Shown here in pieces: positions 6,779 through 10,809 of a DNA stretch of 10,809 bases. The stretch comes from an uncultured Methanobrevibacter sp. Its GTDB lineage: Archaea; Methanobacteriota; Methanobacteria; Methanobacteriales; Methanobacteriaceae. The stretch spans positions 1 through 10,809 of the forward strand of contig NZ_ONER01000086.1 in assembly GCF_900316895.1 (NCBI RefSeq), read 5' to 3'. The translations under genes were made by a program, and so were the position numbers. Under the pieces are notes generated by a model that did not search any database, was not told where the DNA came from, and worked only from the letters and a program-made list of their open reading frames with translations. The number at the start of each line of letters is the position of its first letter. Positions within the stretch are counted from its first letter, which is position 1.

Positions 6779-7387
6779 ATGATTTATGCAATTTTGATGG
6801 CTGGAGGTATGGGAACCAGACTTAAAGTTCCCGAAGAAAAACCTCTTTTCAAATTACATGATAAACCCTTGATTAAATATGTCATAGACAATTTAAAATC
6901 ATCTGAATTAATTGATGAAATCGTTATTGCAGTCAGTCCAAATACTCGCAAAACCACCGAATATTTGGAATCACTGAATGATGATTTTATAATTTTGAAC
7001 ACTTCCGGCGATGATTACCTTAAGGATTTGTCATATATTCTGGATTACTTTGAAAAAAAATCCAAAGAAGACATATTGCTTTTCATTAATGCCGATTTAC
7101 CATTCATTTCAACAGAAACTATAGATTATGTCATAAATTATTATTTGGACAATGATAAGGATGCTTTATCTGTCATTGTCCCTGTTGAGGTTTTTGAAAG
7201 TCTTGGATTGAAATATTCATATGAGTTCAATGGCTGTGTTCCATCAGGATTGAATATTCTCAGGAGTGAAAATATAATCCAGGAGGAAACCCAGTTGGTG
7301 CTTGAAAAAGTGGAGTTGGCATTAAACATTAATACGATTCCAGACAGTAAAATTGCAGAAAAGTTATATTCTAAATATTATGTTTAA
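6779..7387 (+). CDS. cobY: GTP:adenosylcobinamide-phosphate guanylyltransferase (CobY)
   Basis: CobY activates adenosylcobinamide-phosphate with GTP to AdoCbi-GDP, the archaeal route to the nucleotide loop of cobamides, replacing bacterial CobU. The 202-residue protein opens with the nucleotidyltransferase signature MAGGMGTRL (residues 7-15) followed by EKP (20-22). It also carries SPNTRKTTEYLESL, INADLPF and the C-terminal FNGCVPSGLNIL and LALNINTIPDSKIAEKL segments, which agree with the Methanocaldococcus CobY sequence as I recall it. ATG 6779 is chosen because it puts the GGMGTR loop at the usual distance from the N-terminus; a TTG at 6767 would add four residues. The ribosome binding site is weak (GTGGT at 6769-6773). 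Lying 16 bases after marker 14 and near mtrA, it fits cofactor supply for Mtr. A generic MobA-like transferase is the alternative. Confidence 0.85.
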   Translation: MIYAILMAGGMGTRLKVPEEKPLFKLHDKPLIKYVIDNLKSSELIDEIVIAVSPNTRKTTEYLESLNDDFIILNTSGDDYLKDLSYILDYFEKKSKEDILLFINADLPFISTETIDYVINYYLDNDKDALSVIVPVEVFESLGLKYSYEFNGCVPSGLNILRSENIIQEETQLVLEKVELALNINTIPDSKIAEKLYSKYYV

Positions 7388-7439
7388 ATATAATGAAGTT
7401 ATAATAATAATATAAGTAATTATTTTTATCGGTGATTAA

Positions 7440-7709
7440 ATGGATAATAAACAACAAATTCCAAAAAGAGAAGAGAAATTATGGAGTGAAATTAAAAACT
7501 ATCAAGTAGCTACCAACAATGCACGTATCCTTGGTGTATTAGACGAACTGATCATCAATGAAAAAACTGGTAAAATTGTTGATATCGCTATTAGAATTGA
7601 AAGTGACCGCAATATTCATGTTAAAGGCGCTAAAAGGAATGGAGACTTATTATTAGTTCCTTTCGCTAAAGTTGAAAAAGTCGGTGAATTCATTATTGTA
7701 ACTGAATAA
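7440..7709 (+). CDS. PRC-barrel domain protein
   Basis: This 89-residue soluble protein has a central beta-rich part (about residues 27-87: NARILGVLDELIINEKTG, KIVDIAIRI, DLLLVPFAKVEKVGEFIIV) that matches the PRC-barrel fold of the RimM C-terminal and photosynthetic-reaction-centre H subunit type. Archaeal single-domain versions are common and mostly uncharacterised; links to RNA processing or cell division have been proposed for some. A short charged N-terminal extension precedes the barrel. ATG 7440 follows GGTGAT (7431-7436) at 3 bases. It is flanked by cobY and a terminator, so it could be the last gene of the marker-14-cobY unit or use its own A/T-rich promoter near 7384-7410. No catalytic residues are apparent. 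Confidence 0.8.
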   Translation: MDNKQQIPKREEKLWSEIKNYQVATNNARILGVLDELIINEKTGKIVDIAIRIESDRNIHVKGAKRNGDLLLVPFAKVEKVGEFIIVTE

Positions 7710-7736
7710 TTTCAGTTATACTCTTTTTTTTATTTA
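7697..7736 (+). terminator. Terminator overlapping the PRC-barrel stop codon
   Basis: TAACTGAA (7699-7706) pairs with TTCAGTTA (7711-7718), extended by a G-U and a U-A pair to 7697/7720, with the stop codon TAA in the 4-base loop. Long T runs follow at about 7723-7750. The hairpin therefore includes the last codons of the gene. Confidence 0.75.
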
Positions 7737-7783
7737 TCTATTTTTTTTGTGATTTTTTGTACTATTTAGTGTTAACTATTTAT

Positions 7784-7791
7784 TTTATAAA
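7784..7791 (+). promoter_or_regulatory. Probable TATA box for sufCB
   Basis: TTTATAAA lies 54 bases before the sufC ATG in an A/T-rich region after the preceding terminator, placing transcription start near 7813-7817 and giving a leader of about 30 nt. Several other A/T runs nearby (7796-7810, 7821-7828) could also serve, so the exact box is uncertain. Confidence 0.4.
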
Positions 7792-7845
7792 ATCCATATT
7801 TATTATAGTATAACAAATTCATATTTATTCATAAAAGGTGATTAT

Positions 7846-8601
7846 ATGTTGCTTGAAATCGAAAATTTGGCTGTCGAAGTAGCCGGAAAAAGAGTTTTAA
7901 AAGATGTTAATCTTTCAATTGCTGAAGGAGAAACTCACGTTCTTTTAGGACCGAATGGTGCTGGTAAAAGTACCTTATTTTTAACTATATTGGGATTCCC
8001 ACAATATGATGTGGTTGAAGGTTCCATCAAATTCAAAGGTCAGGATATTACTAAATTATCTACTGCTGAAAGAGTAAAGTTAGGACTTGGAGTAAGTTTC
8101 CAAACCCCTCCTGCAATCAGGGGAGTGTCTGTAAGGGATCTTCTTAAAATAGAATCCCATCAGGATATGGATGAGGAATTAAATCCTAGAATGCAGGAAT
8201 TGGCAAAACAACTCAAGTTCAGTGACGAATTTTTGGACAGGGATGTTAATTTAGGATTTTCTGGCGGAGAGGTAAAGCGTTCTGAAATATTGCAGCTGCT
8301 TGCTCAGATGCCGGATTTCACCATGTTTGACGAACCAGATTCTGGTGTAGATATTGAAAATGTAGAATTGTTAGCTTCTGAAATAGGTACATTATTGGAT
8401 AAGGATAAGCCACAAGGTTCCAGAAAAAGAAGCGGACTTTTAATTACTCACTTGGGTTACATTTTAAACTTTGTAAGTGCAGACAGGGCACATGTTTTAA
8501 TTGACGGAGTAATTTCTTGTTCCGGAAATCCAATAGAAATTTTAGAGGATATTAGGAAAAACGGTTTTAATGGATGTGTTGAGTGTGCGCAATGTTTATG
8601 A
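7846..8601 (+). CDS. sufC: Fe-S cluster assembly ATPase SufC
   Basis: SufC is the ABC-type ATPase that, with SufB (and SufD or a SufB homodimer), builds Fe-S clusters in the cytoplasm. The protein has 251 residues, the normal family size. Walker A is GPNGAGKST (35-43), the Q-loop Gln86 (SFQTPPAIRG), the signature FSGGE (138-142), Walker B with D-loop TMFDEPDSGVD (159-169), and the switch His202 (LLITHLGYIL). There is no membrane domain. An unusual C-terminal CVECAQC (Cys244, 247, 250) might bind a metal or Fe-S cluster. ATG 7846 follows AGGTGAT (7836-7842). The end overlaps sufB, so the two are co-transcribed and probably translationally coupled. Confidence 0.95.
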   Translation: MLLEIENLAVEVAGKRVLKDVNLSIAEGETHVLLGPNGAGKSTLFLTILGFPQYDVVEGSIKFKGQDITKLSTAERVKLGLGVSFQTPPAIRGVSVRDLLKIESHQDMDEELNPRMQELAKQLKFSDEFLDRDVNLGFSGGEVKRSEILQLLAQMPDFTMFDEPDSGVDIENVELLASEIGTLLDKDKPQGSRKRSGLLITHLGYILNFVSADRAHVLIDGVISCSGNPIEILEDIRKNGFNGCVECAQCL

Positions 8602-9820
8602 TGATGCCGAAAGGGCAAAAGATAAAAAGGCAGCATTAGGTGCTGATATTACAATTGAAAATTTCTCTGATGAAACAGTCAATGCTTTAGACATGATTGA
8701 TGATTTGGATGATTTAGACAAACAGACTAAAAAAGATTTATTGCAAGTTGGTGTGGATACTGAAGAGAAAAACAGGTCAGGATCATTTTTACAGGTTGAC
8801 CAAAGTAATATTTTCACCAATAACTCAATGTCTGATTCCATTGAAGTCATGAACATGGGTGTTGCATTAGAAAAGTATAGCTGGCTTGAAGATTATCTTT
8901 GGAATGTTGTAAAGCCGGATGCAGACAAATATACTGCAAAAACCGCTTTGAATGAACAGGAAAATGGTGTTTTAAGCGGTTATTTTGTAAGGTCCCTTCC
9001 TGGAACTAAGGAAGTCATGCCTGTTCAGGCATGCATGTTCATCAGTGATGAGGACATCATGCAGACCGCTCACAATGTCATTATTGCTGAAGAAAACTCT
9101 GAATTGCATTTGATTACAGGCTGTGCAACAGGAGACGATGTAGGTTCTGCAATGCACGTTGGTGTATCTGAAATGTATCTCAAACCAGGTTCCAAAATCA
9201 CTTTCACCATGGTTCACAATTGGGCGGAGCAGGTTGAAGTGCGTCCAAGAACCGGTGTTAAATTAATGGATAATTCAACTTATATTAATAATTACATATT
9301 GACCAGTCCTGTAAGTACTATTCAATCCTTCCCGACTGCATATTGTGATGGTGAAAACTCAAGAGCCATTTTCCAAAGTATCCAAGGTGGTAAAAAAGAT
9401 TCCATTATTGATGTCGGATCAAGAGTCTTGTTGAATGCTAAAGGAGCAAGAGGAGAGGTCATCTCAAGGGCTGTTGCACAGGACGAATCACAGATTTATG
9501 CAAGAGGTCATCTTGCAGGTACAGTTCCTGAAGTTAAAGGACACTTGGAATGTCACGGACTCGTATTATCTGATGACAGTTTTATTTATGCGGTTCCTGA
9601 ACTTGAGGCAAGTTCTGCTAACTTGGAAATGTCTCACGAAGCTGCTGTCGGTAAGATTTCTGAAGATGAGATTAATTACTTGACTTCAAGAGGAATTGCT
9701 GAAGAAGATGCCGAATCCATGATTGTCAGAGGTTTCTTGAACATGGATATCACAGGTCTTCCTGATGAATTGGCTGAGCAAACTCAAAGAATGATTGATA
9801 TGAGTCTTGATGGAATGTAA
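8570..9820 (+). CDS. sufB: Fe-S cluster assembly scaffold SufB
   Basis: SufB is the scaffold on which the SufBC(D) complex assembles Fe-S clusters. The protein has up to 416 residues, with the beta-helical core typical of UPF0051 at about 130-350 and the C-terminal ISEDEINYLTSRGIAEEDAE and SMIVRGFL. Cys328 (LECHGLVLSD) and His356-Glu357 (SHEAAVGKI) align from memory with E. coli SufB Cys405 and His433/Glu434, so the catalytic set is present. ATG 8570 gives a 32-base overlap with sufC. GTG 8585 is a good alternative, because GGATGTG (8571-8577) would be its ribosome binding site at 7 bases and MRNVYDDAERAK resembles relatives' N-termini. No sufD or sufS/sufE is next to it, the usual minimal archaeal SufBC arrangement. 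Confidence 0.94.
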   Translation: MDVLSVRNVYDDAERAKDKKAALGADITIENFSDETVNALDMIDDLDDLDKQTKKDLLQVGVDTEEKNRSGSFLQVDQSNIFTNNSMSDSIEVMNMGVALEKYSWLEDYLWNVVKPDADKYTAKTALNEQENGVLSGYFVRSLPGTKEVMPVQACMFISDEDIMQTAHNVIIAEENSELHLITGCATGDDVGSAMHVGVSEMYLKPGSKITFTMVHNWAEQVEVRPRTGVKLMDNSTYINNYILTSPVSTIQSFPTAYCDGENSRAIFQSIQGGKKDSIIDVGSRVLLNAKGARGEVISRAVAQDESQIYARGHLAGTVPEVKGHLECHGLVLSDDSFIYAVPELEASSANLEMSHEAAVGKISEDEINYLTSRGIAEEDAESMIVRGFLNMDITGLPDELAEQTQRMIDMSLDGM

Positions 9821-9845
9821 TTCCATCTAATTTTTCTTTTTTTTT
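9809..9845 (+). terminator. Terminator overlapping the sufB stop codon
   Basis: GATGGAAT (9809-9816) pairs perfectly with ATTCCATC (9820-9827) around a 3-base loop, followed by a T-rich tract with ten consecutive T near 9836-9845. The stop codon TAA (9818-9820) lies in the loop and the first base of the 3' arm, so the hairpin uses the last codons of sufB. Confidence 0.8.
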
Positions 9846-9880
9846 AATTTAATCTATTTTTACGCCGAATCGCTTTATAG

Positions 9881-9923
9881 TATATAAACCTTTTGGCTTT
9901 ATTTTCTAAGTAACCTTTATATT
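9881..9923 (+). promoter_or_regulatory. Two candidate TATA boxes for the mvh operon
   Basis: TATATAAA at 9881-9888 and TTTATATT at 9916-9923 are both consensus-like, 35 bases apart. Starts would fall near 9910 and 9945, giving mvhD leaders of about 190-220 nt. A third possibility is TTTAAAAT at 10057-10064, which would give a short leader of about 45 nt. The TATTTATA at 10107-10114 is too close to the ATG to act as a promoter. The choice decides whether the palindromes at 9958-10031 are operators or RNA structure. Confidence 0.4.
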
Positions 9924-9957
9924 AATTATAAATGAAATATATTAATCAGTACATAAT

Positions 9958-9988
9958 GTAATGCTGAGCTAGCTCATTACGTACGTAA
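9958..9988 (+). repeat. Two abutting 12-bp perfect palindromes upstream of mvhD
   Basis: TGAGCTAGCTCA (9965-9976) and TTACGTACGTAA (9977-9988) are perfect palindromes that touch without a spacer. The first also sits within a GTAATG (9958-9963) / CATTAC (9975-9980) inverted repeat, so alternative foldings are possible. They are unusually G/C-containing for this intergenic region. A protein-binding site or switchable RNA element is inferred; no known motif is recognised. Confidence 0.55.
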
Positions 9989-9995
9989 AATTGTG

Positions 9996-10031
9996 TTTTT
10001 AAGGTATACCTAAACAGTATTTCCTTAAAAA
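9996..10031 (+). other. Long hairpin in the mvh leader
   Basis: TTTTTAAGG (9996-10004) pairs perfectly with CCTTAAAAA (10023-10031). The stem continues after a 1x2 internal loop with ATAC (10006-10009) against GTAT (10017-10020), closing on a 7-base loop. The same stretch contains the palindrome AGGTATACCT (10002-10011). It could be a terminator-like or regulatory element, but only short A/T runs follow and no T tract. Confidence 0.5.
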
Positions 10032-10068
10032 GAAAATTTTAAAATTTTTTAAAAAACTTTAAAATTGG

Positions 10069-10098
10069 GTTTTTGAAAGACATAAGTTTTTCGAAAAC
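10069..10098 (+). other. Inverted repeat before mvhD
   Basis: GTTTTTGAAA (10069-10078) pairs with TTTCGAAAAC (10089-10098) with a single G-U pair and a 10-base loop; the 3' part includes the perfect palindrome TTTTCGAAAA (10088-10097). It is the last structure before the ribosome binding site. Its function is unknown. Confidence 0.4.
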
Positions 10099-10131
10099 GT
10101 GAAAAAATATTTATAGAGGAGGAGAAACTCT

Positions 10132-10557
10132 ATGGCTGATGATGTAAAAATTGTAATGTTTTGTTGCAACTGGTGTTCCTATGGAGGAGCAGACACAGCA
10201 GGTACTGCAAGGATGCAATACCCACCGAATATTAGAGTTATTCGTGTAATGTGTTCTGGAAGAATTGACCCACAATTTGTTTTAAAAGCATTCCAAGAAG
10301 GTGCTGATGGGGTATTTGTAGCTGGATGTCACATGGGTGACTGCCACTATGATGCTGGTAACTACAAATTAGATCGTAGAATGAGATTAATTTATAGATT
10401 AGTCGAAGATATGGGAATTGGAAAAGAAAGAGTTCACCACGATTGGATTTCTGCATCCGAAGGTGAAAAATTCTCTGAATCTGTTAAAATGATGGTTAAC
10501 AGAATCAAAGAATTAGGTCCAGCTCCATTAAAAGAACAATTAGATGCTGAAAGATAA
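10132..10557 (+). CDS. mvhD: F420-non-reducing hydrogenase iron-sulfur subunit D (MvhD)
   Basis: MvhD links the [NiFe] hydrogenase MvhAG to heterodisulfide reductase HdrABC in the cytoplasm; it carries a [2Fe-2S] cluster and passes electrons to HdrA in flavin-based bifurcation. The protein has 141 residues, as usual for the family. The six cysteines are Cys11, 12 and 15 (MFCCNWCSYGGAD), Cys41 (VMCSGRID), and Cys66 and 71 (GCHMGDCHY), the expected MvhD/FrhD-type pattern, together with DPQFVLKAFQEGADGVFVAG. ATG 10132 follows AGGAGG (10117-10122). The site and start codon fall in a small inverted repeat (ATAGAG 10113-10118 / CTCTAT 10128-10133). mvhG follows after 16 bases. Confidence 0.94.
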   Translation: MADDVKIVMFCCNWCSYGGADTAGTARMQYPPNIRVIRVMCSGRIDPQFVLKAFQEGADGVFVAGCHMGDCHYDAGNYKLDRRMRLIYRLVEDMGIGKERVHHDWISASEGEKFSESVKMMVNRIKELGPAPLKEQLDAER

Positions 10558-10573
10558 ATTGGAGGAGTTTAAT

Positions 10574-10809
10574 ATGGCAGATAAAGTTAAAATAGGAACT
10601 ATGTGGTTAGGCGGATGTTCCGGTTGCCACTTATCCATTGCGGATTTCCACGAATCCTTAATTGATGTAATGGAATTTGCAGATTTTGAATTTTCCCCTG
10701 TGCTCATGGATACTAAATATGATGAAGTACCAGATTTAGATATCATTATTGTCGAAGGTGGAATCAGAAACGATGAAAACAGAGAATTAGCTGAAATGTT
10801 AAATGAAAA
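10574..10809 (+). CDS. mvhG: F420-non-reducing hydrogenase small subunit MvhG, N-terminal part
   Basis: This is the [NiFe] hydrogenase small subunit, which holds the Fe-S relay between the MvhA active site and MvhD. Only about 78 codons are in the window and the gene runs off the end. ATG 10574 is preceded by GGAGGAG (10561-10567). The sequence MADKVKIGTMWLGGCSGCHL shows the proximal-cluster cysteines Cys15 and Cys18 followed by SIADFHESLID, and IIIVEGGIRNDENRELAEML matches the flavodoxin-like domain of small subunits. There is no twin-arginine signal, as expected for the cytoplasmic Mvh enzyme. mvhA and possibly mvhB should follow outside the window. Confidence 0.93.
   Translation, partial: MADKVKIGTMWLGGCSGCHLSIADFHESLIDVMEFADFEFSPVLMDTKYDEVPDLDIIIVEGGIRNDENRELAEMLNE

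Noticed and set aside
8972..9217. Minus-strand open frame inside sufB
   Set aside because: It lies antisense to conserved sufB sequence, has no ribosome binding site or recognisable product, and reflects codon composition. The same applies to the other minus-strand frames (for example 2493-2675, 3485-3712, 8596-8856, 10238-10456).
10033..10066. A/T-rich runs with self-complementary AAAATTTT blocks
   Set aside because: Low-complexity A/T sequence is expected in this genome's intergenic DNA, and the pairing is not distinguishable from chance.
1..10809. CRISPR arrays, insertion sequences, tRNA or rRNA genes, prophage or defence genes
   Set aside because: No regularly spaced repeats, transposase-like products, tRNA-like folds or defence domains were seen. 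The region is a core metabolic locus with conserved synteny.

Overview
The window is from a low-GC methanogenic archaeon of the order Methanobacteriales, most likely Methanobrevibacter or a close relative. The evidence is the gene order (end of mcrA, then mtrEDCBAFGH, methanogenesis marker 14, cobY, a PRC-barrel gene, sufCB, then mvhD and mvhG), the protein sequences, archaeal TATA-type promoters, T-rich terminators and A/T-rich codon use. All genes lie on the plus strand. The genus is inferred from remembered family sequences, not from a search.

Layout: 1-280 is the C-terminus of methyl-coenzyme M reductase alpha (mcrA). The segment 281-530 is a regulatory intergenic region with a hairpin, a consensus TATA box and two copies of a palindrome flanking it. 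From 531 to 5149 runs the operon for tetrahydromethanopterin S-methyltransferase, the sodium-pumping membrane complex that makes methyl-CoM, the substrate of Mcr. It closes with a strong terminator. At 5293-6762 lies methanogenesis marker protein 14, an ASKHA/actin-fold-like protein of unknown function, followed closely by cobY (cobamide nucleotide-loop assembly) and a small PRC-barrel protein with its own terminator. From 7846 to 9820 is a two-gene sufC-sufB iron-sulfur assembly operon. After 311 bases of leader/regulatory DNA rich in palindromes, mvhD and the start of mvhG open the F420-non-reducing hydrogenase operon, which feeds electrons from H2 to heterodisulfide reductase.

The genes form one physiological theme: Mtr and Mcr catalyse the last two steps of methanogenesis, CobY supplies the corrinoid that MtrA carries, Suf builds Fe-S clusters needed by Mvh and Hdr, and Mvh/Hdr regenerate the thiols Mcr uses.

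The most striking anomaly is that this otherwise conserved mtr operon is damaged in three places. mtrE lacks an internal block of roughly 35 codons with a frameshift at about 610/611. mtrE also lacks its C-terminus, together with the normal mtrE-mtrD spacer, at about 1195-1202, leaving mtrD with a TTG start. mtrH lacks about a dozen codons with a frameshift at 4720/4721. Because Mtr is needed for hydrogenotrophic growth and all other genes look intact, assembly or sequencing artefact is the leading explanation, but it needs read-level checking. The best biological leads are the palindromes bracketing the mtrE promoter, the structured leader before mvhD, marker protein 14 as a possible ATP-dependent activator of the Mtr corrinoid, and the CxxCxxC tail of SufC.
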